64,000 bases of DNA from the NCBI GenBank assembly GCA_949987565.1, contig OX465120.1, forward strand, positions 7,330,587 to 7,394,586. Reading direction: 5' to 3'. Numbering within the stretch: the stretch's first letter is position 1; each line of letters begins with the position of its first letter. This document shows, one piece after another, positions 1 to 10,619 of the stretch. This DNA comes from Luidia sarsii. Taxonomy: Eukaryota > Echinodermata > Asteroidea > Paxillosida > Luidiidae. The notes under the pieces were generated by a model. The model did no database searches. It had not been told where the DNA came from and saw only the letters and a program-made list of their open reading frames with translations. Both the position numbers and the translations under genes were made by a program.

Positions 1-386
1 CTTCAGGGATGCCTGTGATACTGTACGAGTCATATTGTCTACACGATTGATCAATTGACTCAATAGGCTATCATACCCAGATCCAATTGTTTCACCATCA
101 CATGTATCCATCAATGACTTAGGATACTTAGAAACAACCTTAGCTGCAACTACACGGAGTTGTGAAGTGCGTGGGTAAGGCTTGTTTTCTTGGTGACAGC
201 CATCCACTATATACCGCACCAACTCCTTCCTCACAGGTGGAGGCAGTCGCTTTCCCTTCTGTAAATACCTCAAGATCTTATCAGGCATCTTATCCCAGTT
301 TACATCACCAAGGCTGCATTGTTTTCTGGCTTGTGAACAGATGATGCTGCTCCCAGATGACTCATTTTCTGAGGATGTCTCATGCT
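1..386 (-). CDS. 3'-most visible exon of a transposon-type SAM-domain gene, conserved C-terminal domain (partial)
   Basis: On the minus strand this stretch is open from a splice acceptor (TTTTTTCATGCAG) at 386 to the window edge, about 128 residues. It starts Ser/Glu-rich (HETSSENESSGSS) and then carries a domain with the blocks WDKMPDKILRYLQKGKRLPP, RKELVRYIVDGC and KVVSKYPKSLMD followed by GSGYDSLLSQLINRVDN. From memory, blocks of this type (MP..L...L..G..P.P..R..MVR.IV, then YPKSL.D and GSGY.SLL.Q...R..N) occur in uncharacterised proteins of fishes and invertebrates, often next to a SAM-like repeat. The phase joins cleanly to the 57-nt exon upstream, giving a Glu codon across the junction. 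The stop lies outside the window. Function unknown; DNA or RNA binding of a mobile element is only a guess. Confidence 0.6.
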
Positions 387-1162
387 CTGCATGAAAAAAT
401 AGACAGAATAGTGGTATTAAAATGATATGAATAATTTAATGTAGCCAGTTCCAGCTACATTATTTTCAGACTTAATGAACATGAACAGGACTGAAACTAT
501 TGTGCACAATTATGGTTTAAGAAACAGTTTGGGAATGAATGATGCATCTGACTGAAAATGGAGTGTTATCCTTCGAGATGTATGGCAGTTAATGACTAAA
601 TGCTTCTGACTGGCGTTCACACCTAACATAGATCATTGACTACATCCTACCTACAGTGAGGAAGAACACTGGTACATTAAACTAGAGTCATAGACTTGGG
701 TCCAAGTCCAAGTTCAGTCAAAGTTAATTTGCTATTCTAATACATTGTACATGAATTAGATGCAGAACAAATTCTAACCCGGCTACTGCTCTGCCATCTT
801 AGCTCTCCAGCACTGTTGGCAGTATCCCATTGTTTAGACACCCATCTAGGCTGGGATGGGTGCACAAGTCACAAGTGAACAGATGAAGTAACTATAAATG
901 GGTAATTTGTAGTCACTGCAACCTCTACTCTAGAATTATAAATGATAGTAGAGTGTCTGAGAAGCCCCATCTGGTTATTAAAATGTTGGTAGAGAATGAA
1001 AAAACAAGTCTTTGGCTCTTATCACAATTATATTTTCTCCATTAATTTATTAAAAATTCTTGCCAGTTTCCTTTCTCCTCTGATCTATTCAACAAGCAGT
1101 GCAAATTAAACTGAACAAATACACAAGTTACAATTAAACAAATAAAATGTTGTCTTACTTAC
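387..1162 (-). other. Intron of the minus-strand SAM-domain gene
   Basis: AT-rich sequence between the donor CATG|GTAAGT read at 1163-1157 and the acceptor at 387-389 on the minus strand. No open frame or repeat that I recognise. Confidence 0.5.
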
Positions 1163-1219
1163 CATGGGACATTTCTGGAGGGCTGCTTGTAGAAGGGGAT
1201 GCATGATGAGACAGTCTCT
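1163..1219 (-). CDS. 57-nt internal exon of the minus-strand SAM-domain gene
   Basis: This short exon is bounded on the minus strand by TTTACAG at the 5' side and CATG|GTAAGTAAG at the 3' side. It reads RLSHHASPSTSSPPEMSH, a Ser/Pro linker. Both junctions have the same phase (two bases in, one base out), and each makes a GAG Glu codon with the neighbouring exon. It is too short to be found by length alone; its support is the pair of good splice sites and the phase agreement. Confidence 0.55.
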
Positions 1220-1584
1220 CTGTAAAGGGAATAACAGTAATTACCAGGTTAATACAGGAAAAACCAAATTAGAAATTTATCTTTTAAAAGGAGCCAACAT
1301 TTGAGGGGCTTATGTGTAGATTAGTTTCAACTAGAAGGTATGGGTAGCCATCACATTAATTGAAATCAAACCTGGAATAGATTTGTTAACTTCAGCAGAT
1401 GTTCAGAGATTTGAGAGGTACAATTGCCATTTGTATGACTATTGTAATTTACAAAGTTAACTGCAATCAAAGTTTCATATTATTCAAAGGTCAGTTAGCA
1501 AATGAGCTTGTTGCAACTGATACAGCACACACAAGTAAATGAGTAAGAAAATACACATAACCATTATTTTTTAAAGATTTGTAC
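1220..1584 (-). other. Intron of the minus-strand SAM-domain gene
   Basis: Runs from the donor ATTCAG|GTACAAAT (read at 1585-1578 on the minus strand) to the acceptor at 1222-1220. AT-rich; nothing else seen. Confidence 0.45.
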
Positions 1585-1874
1585 CTGAATGCTTGACTTG
1601 GCTACTCCATGAACTTGTTGCTTTGCGACGTTCGATTGGTGTCAACATGTCTAAGTCGTCAGCTTGTACAAAGGCAAGATCTGAAGGATCCTCAACACCA
1701 AGCTCAACAAGCTTTTGCTTGATCATCTTCAGTTTGGACTTTGGACGCTTTGATGCTTGGCAGGGCAGATTTCAATGCCAATTCTACTTGCAGGTTCATA
1801 TCTTGTATGATGGCTGTGTCATCATCGCTATCATCACTACTGTTCAGTTTTGGTGTGAACTGAGCCATTGCCAT
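1585..1874 (-). CDS. 5' exon of the minus-strand gene, SAM-like repeat, with a frame discontinuity
   Basis: From the candidate start at 1874 the frame reads MAMAQFTPKLNSSDDSDDDT and on to about 1750, then hits a stop at 1704. A second frame, open from about 1752 to the donor at 1585, reads KMIKQKLVELGVEDPSDLAF and then DDLDMLTPIERRKATSSW. That is a SAM-like pattern (LGV.., DL.., ADL..L.PI.RRK). The second frame splices in phase to the 57-nt exon. So the N-terminal part and the SAM part lie in different frames. Either a frameshift has broken the gene near 1740-1765, or the SAM part begins at a weak acceptor (CTGCCAAG at about 1755) fed by another 5' exon. The gene is convergent with nothing and lies 295 bases downstream of the 919-codon transposase-like frame, on the same strand. 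Confidence 0.5.
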
Positions 1875-2168
1875 TGTCACCTGTTTGGGCCTGATTTTAA
1901 AATATGCATAACTTATGGTAAGAGAATGAAATGTTTCAACTTGTTTCATATTTATTTTCTAAATTAATCAGTCTGCAATGGTAAATTGAACTGAGAGACC
2001 CATGTGCTTCAAATGCTTACTGGTGTACCTTTCATCATACAATGAGAATCATATGATATTATATGCACAAAATTGTAAAATATTACAAGTTACAAACATG
2101 TACACATGTACATGTATATATATATTGCATTATAATTATGTACATGTACATGTATGTTAATGTAGGAT

Positions 2169-4928
2169 TTACAAGCCTATGAATGGTTTATTTTTCAATG
2201 AAATCATGCTTTCTCCATCAACCTTGTATGAAAACAACGGCCAGTAATCCAATAACTTTGAGTATGAAACGCACACAACAGGATTCGAACCGGTATTCTT
2301 GTTTTGTATTTGATACAAGCCATGACCATGTAAATAGGTACACTGATGCAACTTGACAATAAAAAAAACCTCCTCCCCTCGGACTAAAATAAGCAGGATA
2401 CTGGCGAATGTCCAACCTTCATCTTTCTTCACAATTAGATACATCCCTTTCTTATATTTTGTACCATATATGCACACTTGGTCAGAAGCAAGAAAATGTT
2501 CAAGAGAATCATAATGAAGCACACGTACAGCTTCCTGGACTTCTTTAACATACACATCTGGGTGGAAAGCAACTCCTGTTTCTACTTGGACATTTGTAGC
2601 AAACAACTGCCCATGATAGCAATACGCCTGCAGCAACTGGTGTCTTTCAGCCATTGTTGAAGTAATATTTATGAAATTCTGACAACTACGAGCAACTCTC
2701 TTAAAAAATGAATGTTTAGACTCAAACCGCAAGGTCCATACCCGAATCAAAGGTCCAAACATATGAATGAGGAAATGATAGTGGCTTAGATAGTGATGCT
2801 TGGGTTTGAGGTTATTGTCAGAGAAAAGGGCTTGCCTTTGTTCAAGATATTCCTCAACCTGTACTCTTAAAAAAGCTACATGAGCAGATTCGAGTCTTGG
2901 AGATACTATAACTTCCACTATTTCTTTTAAAAGCAGAAGAAGCCTCCAGACTGGATCATCTATGTCTTGAACCAAGTCATGGACCACCATTGGCAAAAAA
3001 CGCAGAAAATACCAGTTTTGCACTGCATGTCCATTTATCTTTTCACCCAAGTTAACTGTTGTTAGCATATCAGCAGCATCACGTCCTTTCAATGGGAACT
3101 GCTTTAACTTATCATTTAAAACCTCAAGGGTGAACCACTTTTTACCCACAAAGTATCTTAGGAAAAGAGCCATATCATAGTCCACAACTCCTTCAAAAAG
3201 GTCATGACCCAAGCAGGGAGGAAGACCAGGTTGAGATACATGAAAATGGGCTAGCTTGTTAAATACAGAATCAAATTTAATGCCCTCATAATGCTTCAAT
3301 TTACCATCACAATTACTAGCCAACATTTCAAGACATCTGTTATATGTTGTTGGTGTGCGATACCTTTCCATTGTGTAATGGAGTCCTTCAGCAATTTCTT
3401 TCTTGTTGTATGAGCAATACCGGCAGTAATAATGACAACTAAAACTTTCACAAAACCCTCCCATGAAATGGGATCCTAAATTGTCCCCGATAATTGCTGC
3501 AACAGTACCCTTGATTGTTTTACCATGTCTTAGGGTTATACCATATTCTTCCAGGTGCTTTAAGTCTTCAACAAGTCTTGCAAACACTTTCTCAGTACCA
3601 TATTTTTTTAATGCCTTTTCTTTACAAAGCATGATTAGCTGCAGAGTATCAACTTGTGATCTACATCTGCTGTCAATATTGGCAAGAGTAAAATAAACCC
3701 CTAGCACCTTGTGTTTCATTCTTGCAGATCCCAGTGGATTGACCACTTCAAAACTATCCTGAAAAAGTAAAAGTTGTAGAGCATCTGAGTTACTTTTGAA
3801 AAAAGGATTGCGTTTGAATGCTTTACCATCCTGTATATCGGTGTAGCCAACTCTATTTTGATCTACCGGTACAATATGGTCCTTGACAGACTGATCCTCA
3901 CACAAAATTTTCAATGTCTCCAAAATAGGCACATAATGGAAATATTGCTTTTTGCCATTATTTGTCACTCCCAAAGGAATCCCCTCTGGGCTTACAAATT
4001 TGAAATTTTCCTTATAATATTTCTTTCTCATATATTCTGAACGTAATTTACCACAGTCCTCTGATGTAAACTTAGCAAAATCCTGAGCAGGTGAAAGGGA
4101 ACATCCCAATTCTGCCAAACTATCAATGATGTGCTCAGAAAGGGCATTACACTTTTCATCAGTTAAACCTACACCAGCTTCTTTAAGTTGTGCAAACATA
4201 TGTTTCTTTATAGTGTCATTTCCAAGTTGATTGAGGGAGTAAATCTGTTCAACAATTACCTGAATTGTTGCATTAGGAATTTGGCATTTTGACTGAAGTT
4301 TCAGTAAAAATAAGCCAATGCTTTTTGTAAATTCTGCAACATCATTTGAAAGTTCACCACTGTCATAACAATCACTTGTGTCATCACAGTCATCACTTCC
4401 AGTTCCACCCATTTGATCAGGCCCAATCACACACATATGGTTTGATGGGATTGCTGGCATATTTGAGGCAGGATGATGACCCACAACATATTTCGAAGCT
4501 ACAAAGTTCATTCCAAAATGTCTATGGTAACGGGATAAGTGGGATGAGAAAGACTTCATTTTGTCAAATTTTCTACCACAAAACTCAAATGGGCAATCTA
4601 CTTTTAAGCCACTTTGTATGTGAATTCTCAAATGAGAAATCAAGTCCTTGATGTCAGAACATTTGTACTGACAAAATGGTAGCATACATTTTACTTCAAT
4701 TCCAATATAGTTATACTCATTAACATGTATGTCAGTGTCAGCATCATCTCCTTTATGTCTCCTATTAATATGTGATATAAGCCCTTTGTAAGTATTGAAC
4801 GTATTCCTACAACCCTGGAAACAACAACTAAATCTAAAATTCTTTGTGTTTCTGTGTGATCTACAGTGTTGAACATAATGAGCAACATTTTTGCATCTCT
4901 TGCGGCATTTCTTGCACATGGGTCTCAT
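2169..4928 (-). CDS. Intact C2H2 zinc-finger plus DDE transposase-like protein (tnp2/CACTA-like), 919 aa
   Basis: A single uninterrupted frame. Four C2H2-like fingers occupy about residues 5-136 (C5-C8..H21-H25; C36-C40..H53-H58; C81-C86..H99-H103; C112-C117..H130-H135), followed by an acidic Asp/Ser stretch (178-192) and a helical region. The core shows LLLFQDSFEVVNPLG (D391), AAIIGDNLGSH (D482), a CHYYCRYC knuckle (498-505), GHDLFEGVVDYD (575-585) and KPKHHYLSHYHF...WTLRFESKHSFFK (708-743, E736). I read D391, D482 and E736 as the candidate catalytic triad, by analogy with the tnp2 transposase family of CACTA/EnSpm elements; the family call is an inference. The start is the first ATG after the upstream stops. 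Absence of any stop or frameshift over 2.76 kb, amid decayed repeats, means recent activity or host use. The start ATG is followed upstream by no other coding sequence. Confidence 0.7.
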   Translation of the reverse strand: MRPMCKKCRKRCKNVAHYVQHCRSHRNTKNFRFSCCFQGCRNTFNTYKGLISHINRRHKGDDADTDIHVNEYNYIGIEVKCMLPFCQYKCSDIKDLISHLRIHIQSGLKVDCPFEFCGRKFDKMKSFSSHLSRYHRHFGMNFVASKYVVGHHPASNMPAIPSNHMCVIGPDQMGGTGSDDCDDTSDCYDSGELSNDVAEFTKSIGLFLLKLQSKCQIPNATIQVIVEQIYSLNQLGNDTIKKHMFAQLKEAGVGLTDEKCNALSEHIIDSLAELGCSLSPAQDFAKFTSEDCGKLRSEYMRKKYYKENFKFVSPEGIPLGVTNNGKKQYFHYVPILETLKILCEDQSVKDHIVPVDQNRVGYTDIQDGKAFKRNPFFKSNSDALQLLLFQDSFEVVNPLGSARMKHKVLGVYFTLANIDSRCRSQVDTLQLIMLCKEKALKKYGTEKVFARLVEDLKHLEEYGITLRHGKTIKGTVAAIIGDNLGSHFMGGFCESFSCHYYCRYCSYNKKEIAEGLHYTMERYRTPTTYNRCLEMLASNCDGKLKHYEGIKFDSVFNKLAHFHVSQPGLPPCLGHDLFEGVVDYDMALFLRYFVGKKWFTLEVLNDKLKQFPLKGRDAADMLTTVNLGEKINGHAVQNWYFLRFLPMVVHDLVQDIDDPVWRLLLLLKEIVEVIVSPRLESAHVAFLRVQVEEYLEQRQALFSDNNLKPKHHYLSHYHFLIHMFGPLIRVWTLRFESKHSFFKRVARSCQNFINITSTMAERHQLLQAYCYHGQLFATNVQVETGVAFHPDVYVKEVQEAVRVLHYDSLEHFLASDQVCIYGTKYKKGMYLIVKKDEGWTFASILLILVRGEEVFFIVKLHQCTYLHGHGLYQIQNKNTGSNPVVCVSYSKLLDYWPLFSYKVDGESMISLKNKPFIGL

Positions 4929-6171
4929 GTTTTTTTCAACATAGCAAACTGAAATGCAAAGTTACTTCAAGTACAAATATTTGTCTATGGCGTAGGCTAC
5001 ATCAATCCTTCCAAGTTCCAATGAAGAACGTTCTTAAATTCACACTCATTTACTACATAAATAGGCCCTGGTCTATACTGTACACTGTATTGTAATGTAG
5101 TGTAGGCCCTATTTAAATTGTAACACTAACACTTAGTAACAGCATGGAGCTATAAAAAGGGCTCCATGTTAACAGGAACAGTTGCAATTTGAAATAAATA
5201 CCTTCTGAGTTCTGTTTCAAAGTGTGCTTGAACTGCTGCAGAATTAGGAAGTCTCACGTGATTTTAAAATCAGGCTAGGCCGCAGGCCGCAAAAACATGG
5301 ACTCAGACACTGCTAAAGTAGTAGTAAATAAAGGCAAAGGCTAAAGCTGAGCAGTGCGTGTATTAATACAACTTAGCACATTACTGAGTAACTGTGCTGG
5401 GCTTGGCATGCAGTGTACTGTACATGTATACGTACGTACATGTAATGTACGTACGCGCACGTATACTGTACATGTCTGAACATGTCCCGTGCAACGGTCA
5501 CGTACACAATAGCAATGGCGACGGTCACAAGGTCAGGAAGGTTAATCACGTGACGGAAAGCGCGCGAAATAAACGGACAGCAAACGTAATTACACAGCAT
5601 CCATAATGCACTGCCGCAAACAAATAGAACCGTTTTGTCAGCTTTACAACAGATAATCCACCGGTTACAGAAAAATAGTAGGCCTATATACAGTGTAATG
5701 GAACGGATCAATGATTTTAAACATTGTTTCTGACATTTTAAGTTATGGATTTCACTAAGTAGTCCCAAATACGAAGTTAATTAATAATAGGCCTAACGAA
5801 CACATGTAATTTTACAGGCTCTCAACCGTAGCTAAGTACGGTATTATTCTGTGACATTACGAACACCTACCGTAACGTAACGTCCTTTGCATTAACTCTC
5901 GTTAATTTACCATATCTCTCTGTAAGAATACCACCAGCTGTAAAAGTACGTGTTACAACTGTATTTTCATATTAAATGTACTGTATTAATACAGAAACAC
6001 GGTAATGCATTGTATTTTGACGGTGGTTTACTTTACGGTACACGTAAATTTACGGCGATTTCTTACAGTGTAGTGTGCAACGGGCTTAAACATGCTCCAG
6101 CGCTCGAGCTTTTTTGTCCCCTCTAGTCTTATATTAATCTCTATGGTACACATGTACATTGGACATGTACA
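4929..6171. other. Non-coding upstream region of the transposase-like gene
   Basis: No supported reading frame. It holds palindromic TACGTA/TACATGTA clusters (5405-5480) and many short GTAA/TTAC-type inverted motifs (5780-6070). If the 919-codon gene belongs to a transposon, its left end and promoter should lie here; I could not find a convincing terminal repeat. Confidence 0.4.
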
Positions 6172-6996
6172 TGTATCCTCCAGTTACCGGTTTAAGACGA
6201 TATAAGGACTTTTCTTCAAGCTGACCAATGTGGTCGAAAGTATCACACTAATTGGTCTCAGTCACTTTCTCCACACCACAGACTATTAGAATAATCATAG
6301 AGAAGGTTGATCAAGCCTGTCACTTCCGTAAGATTACCAGCCAGATACATTTTTCTTTGCCCTTTTGGTGGGGTTGTATTTTTTATCTGGTTGATGTTTT
6401 CTTCTGTGACGTTGAAAAAAAACCACTCTACAATCCTCTTTCTCACTGCTTCTTCAGTTATGACCTTTCCCAATATAATGTCACTCAAGAGACACATTTC
6501 CTCCTTCTTGGTACTTTCTCTAGCTGCCCTTTATTTATTTTTTATAATTGTTACTTTATGCCTTTAAATAATAATTAAAAACAATTTAAAAATTATATAA
6601 GCGAGACGCCCTTTAGGAGCCTCCATAGTTTTTACCCAAACGGGCTGCCTCAAGTTGCGTGGTATATTTTTTTTACGTATGTTGGGGTTTGTTATGGTAC
6701 ACTCAGATTTTTTTTAGGACCAACAATAAAAAAAAAAATATGGAGCTACGAAGCAACTGCCAATTTTGTACCTAGGAAAATAGACCCCAAAAGAGCAACT
6801 TTTTTAATCATACGAGTTTGGCCTACTGGATGAGTCTTAACTTTCCACATTTTCGGTGACGGACAAAGAGCAGGAAACGAACCGGAAGATACGAAGTCTG
6901 ATATCGTTATACGGAGTTGTTTTCATCGTGCTATGTGAGTTAGAAGGTCAAGCGTCGAAAACGCGTACCATCGAAGACAGAGCCTCCCACGATACA
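6172..6996 (+). repeat. Repeat family A, copy 1 (internally deleted)
   Basis: Starts TGTATCCTCCAGTTACCGG and ends near GCCTCCCACGATAC. The order of blocks is the same as in the copies at 12480 and 59590: GACGATATAAGGACTTTTC, GACACATTTCCTCCTTCTTG, ATATAAGCGAGACGCC, GGAAGATACGAAGTCTGA. It lacks the middle block with GCACCGCGCAGTAAGC that the other copies have. No coding potential. Probably a non-autonomous DNA transposon. Confidence 0.7.
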
Positions 6997-7829
6997 TGTA
7001 CATGTATACATGTACATGTACATGTACTGTACATGTACCGTTCATGACTACATGTATATGTACTGTACATGTACCTTTCATGACTGTGCATAATAATAAT
7101 GGACCGTGATAAATTATGGACGTGGATTTTTTGGCACAGCGCACTAAAATTTACGCAGTGGATTGATTGCCTGCCGTTTTCCGGTCACATGACCCCAAGG
7201 GTCATTCCATATCAGATTAAAACAAATGACCAGAGGTCCTCCGATCAGGATGGATGTGCGTGTAGACACCTTAATAATTATTTTCCACATGACAATATGC
7301 AGCGGAATCCGCCTTTAGGCCTATTCATGAGCATGACAGAGGTAAACAGAATAGACCGTTTTGAAATAAATAAAAAATATGCGAATACAAAATGTGCTCT
7401 TTTCAAAACATTATAAAAATACGTTTTTCGGAAAAGAGGGTCACCATGACCTTCGTGTTTTGGTGACCTTTGTCCGGGTTTGTTTGAAGTATCATTTCTA
7501 AAAAGAAATTAACAAAATTTCTCTCTAAAATATTATGGTTCATTCCATATTTTAATCCGCATAAATGTTTCTGGTTAGTCCAATGAAGTTTAAAGTTCAT
7601 CATTTGTCCATACTTGGCCGATTTAATAGGTCACAATATTTTGCTTGTAGATAGATGATGGAACTTTGAAATTGGATTTTGAAATTTCAGCCCGTTTGTC
7701 TATACGGCAAGATGGTTTGAGTCACCCCGCACCAGCTGGACATTACTTGCAGGCTTGTAGACATTGTATTCAAATCATTTAGAGAGCGAGTCCAAGTCAT
7801 ATCATATCTCTCAAGTAAGACTCGGAAGA
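6997..7829. other. Non-coding stretch with TACATGTA repeats, then unique sequence
   Basis: 6990-7080 is a run of ACATGTAC-type palindromes, with the segment GTACATGTACC followed by TTCATGACT present twice. 7080-7830 is unique AT-rich sequence with no supported frame. Confidence 0.4.
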
Positions 7830-8746
7830 CTGTAGACCTAAACTTTAAAATTAATGAGTATTACTGCAGGCTTCGTCTGACTGAGTTCTTCTTCGATTCT
7901 GACTCCCGTAAAGAAGAACCTTTCCGAGTAAAAAGCACCTGGGTCCCCCCAAGAACCGTGTTCCAGCCCTTAAAAAGTATGTGCAAGCAGTCAGTTCTCA
8001 AGTTTCCAACTCCTCTCATCTTACCCGTAAGCCCCACGACAATCTCCCTAGGGAATAACGTCTTGCTCTCAACACTCTACGTTCCCGCGGTGACATCATT
8101 ATCAAGCCAGCAGATAAAGGGTCAGCCGTAGTAATCATGGATCGCCAAAAATATATTGATGAAGCCAATCGCCAACTCAACAATCCCCAGCACTATAAAT
8201 GTCTGAACTCTAACCCCACTGGCATATTTTCAGAGCAAATTCAGGAAGTTTTGGATGACATGCGATCACGTGATCATTTGAGTAAAAAAGCTCACAGATT
8301 TCTATCACCGATCAATTGTAGAACTGCCAGATTCTACCTTCTCCCGAAAATTCACAAGGCCAACAACCCAGGCAGACCCATCATCTCTGGCAATGGTTCA
8401 CCTACGGAACATATATCTCTTTTCATTGACTCTTTTCTCAGACCCTTTTGGTTCCCCAAATATCCCCTCATACGTCCATGACACCCCCGACTTTCTGCGA
8501 AAGTTGGAAAGTGTCAAGGATCAAATTCCGACCACTGCTATAATTGGTACCATTGACGTTTCCTCTATAATTATACACTAACATCCCCCAGGAAGAAGGC
8601 ATTCAAGCTTGCTCCTCGGCCCTGACCAAAGGAAAACAGTCCCCCCCCCCCCATCTCTGACATAACCACCCTCATGAGGCTAGTGCTCGACAAGAATAAT
8701 TTCTCCTTTATTGGCAAGCACTATCTCCAAGTGCATGGCACTGCCA

Positions 8747-9165
8747 CGCGAAAGTCAGACTCATTGGAACATTATGCGCCTCAATCTGAGGGCCTGGCTG
8801 TAAGCTATACCAGTCTTACAGTGTCTGGGGTGACAACTGCATGGAGGCATGGAGATATTGATTAGTGTCGGTGGGCTTAGAATACAAGTCAGTATAGTAA
8901 GTGTGTTGAGGTCTTTCCGACGGTGACATTCAGAAAGTGGGTCTGCTGAAAATGTGAATTTGATAGTCATGTGGAAGGAATTGATGTCAAAGAAGGCATT
9001 CAAGCTGCTAACGTCCCTAGTCCAAATGAAGAAAACGTCATCTATAATTATATATCCCCACCAAATCCAGGGACGGCATGGAGCCTCACTGAGCATGCGT
9101 TCCTCAAGGTCACCCATGAAGAGGCAAGCAAATTTAGGAAGGAGCCATGCGCGTGTATTGGCCAA
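8747..9165 (-). pseudogene. Inverted internal block of the Penelope reverse transcriptase, with the catalytic motif
   Basis: Read on the minus strand this block gives LLPKFACLFMGDLEERML, then YIIIDDVFFIWTRDVSSLNA and IKFTFSADPLSE. These are the thumb-side reverse transcriptase motifs (MAPSYANLFMG.LE, YIDDVF.IW) that should follow HGTA at 8746 on the plus strand. The block therefore belongs to the surrounding element but has been flipped in place. Plus-strand homology resumes at about 9170. A short ACGCG appears near both junctions and could be the microhomology used. Confidence 0.75.
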
Positions 9166-9365
9166 TACTGACTTGGTTGCTAGAGGCTATAGTTCTCGCA
9201 AAGTGAAGAATTCCATTGCTTAAAGTCTTTTCCATTCCCAGAAGTTCGGCACTCAAACAAAAGCCACCAGGTCCCATCAACTGAGGACAATCCCAAGGTT
9301 CCCTTATAGTTACTTCCTACCACCCTTATATAATTCTTCCTCTCAGGAAGATAACTAAAAAGAAA

Positions 9366-10059
9366 CGCTGTGGCTATTGTTACGGCAGCCGTAACGCAAC
9401 TTCCATTTTCTATAGTTACGGCACTGCAACTGCGCAAGCTCGAGGACATTTCAGATTTTGTTGCATGGGGTATAAACCCCACATGCACAGGCAGCGCCGC
9501 CTCAAGCTCAGTACCATAAGAAACATGGCAAATTCTCTGGCTGTAGGCACATAATTTGCTTGTCTTGAAGCAATATCCCTGTCATTATCGGAATGCAAAA
9601 AGGTGTCTTTTAGTCAATCATTTATAGAAGATTCTCTCACACGGTGAGATCGGCAAAAAAACGGGTCCCTAACAAAGTCGTCAGCGATGCACTGTACTAC
9701 GATGTCGACTTCGCGTGCGTGCATGTGACGGCAGAAAATACGAGAAGTCATTCGATTTTAGGGAGGTTTAAAAGACCACTATACAAATTATAAAACTATT
9801 GTACCTATAAATCAACGTTGTAATTTTCTTTAATCAAACAGTGGCAACAAATAACGATGAATGTATCATGCAAATGCAACAAATCAAGATCAAGCACGAC
9901 GGCCGGGCGGCAGCGTCGCCAGCTAACATCGCGCTTCCAAAGTAGTCAGTGCAGTGTACACGTTCGATCTGGCACGTGTCCTCGCGCTTGCGCAGTTGCA
10001 GTGCCGTAACTATAGAAAATGGAAGTTGCGTTACGGCTGCCGTAACAATAGCCACTGCG
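9366..10059. mobile_element. 694 bp TIR element inserted in the Penelope element
   Basis: The ends are long inverted repeats of about 80 bases: CGCTGTGGCTATTGTTACGG at the left and its counterpart ending CCGTAACAATAGCCACTGCG at the right. They share CGTAACGCAACTTCCATTTT and GTTACGGCACTGCAACTGCG. Flanks are A-rich and similar (TAAAAAGAAA on the left, ATAAAGAAAA on the right), consistent with an 8-10 bp target duplication. No internal coding sequence. The superfamily (hAT or Mutator type) is not decided. A fragment of the same TIR occurs at 25320-25350. Confidence 0.75.
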
Positions 10060-10619
10060 ATAAAGAAAACTACCATATTCTCAACACTTCAGATCGTCTG
10101 GCTGATCAGGCCATTCCAAATTCGCCTGTTTTGGCTTTCATGCGACCCGGGCGTAACCTGCGCGACTTATTGTCCGAGCAGAGGTTCCCCCTAAATTTGG
10201 ACACTTCACCTCCCACTAAATTTGGTACATTTAAGTGTAGGCCTACCTCGAAATGCATTGTTTGCAAGACACATGTCAAGGAAATATACCTTTTCAATGG
10301 ATCCTCTGGAACTTCTCACACGACCTATGGCTCTATCACGTGCACTACCTCAAACATCATTATATCTCATCTCTTTTAGAGTTTGTAATGTTCAGTATGT
10401 TGGCGAGACCAAAAACACCCTCAAAACGTATCTATGGCCATAGGTCTACAATCAAAACCGGTAAAATAAAAATTCGATATCAGATATGAGTGTACTGGGC
10501 ATAGAATCCTTGGTCACCGTAGTAATGCTGTCCGTCTTAGCCGTGAGAAAAAATGTGGATGAAGCGTCTTCGGACTATTAAACCACATGGTCTCAACATC
10601 CAGGAGGGTAATGACTATA

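Noticed and set aside
2279..2300. B-box-like CCGGTTCGAATCCTG on the minus strand within the transposase-like gene
   Set aside because: Lies inside an intact coding frame and lacks any other tRNA arm; chance match.
8761..9165. 134-codon minus frame as a separate gene
   Set aside because: It is the inverted catalytic part of the surrounding Penelope element.
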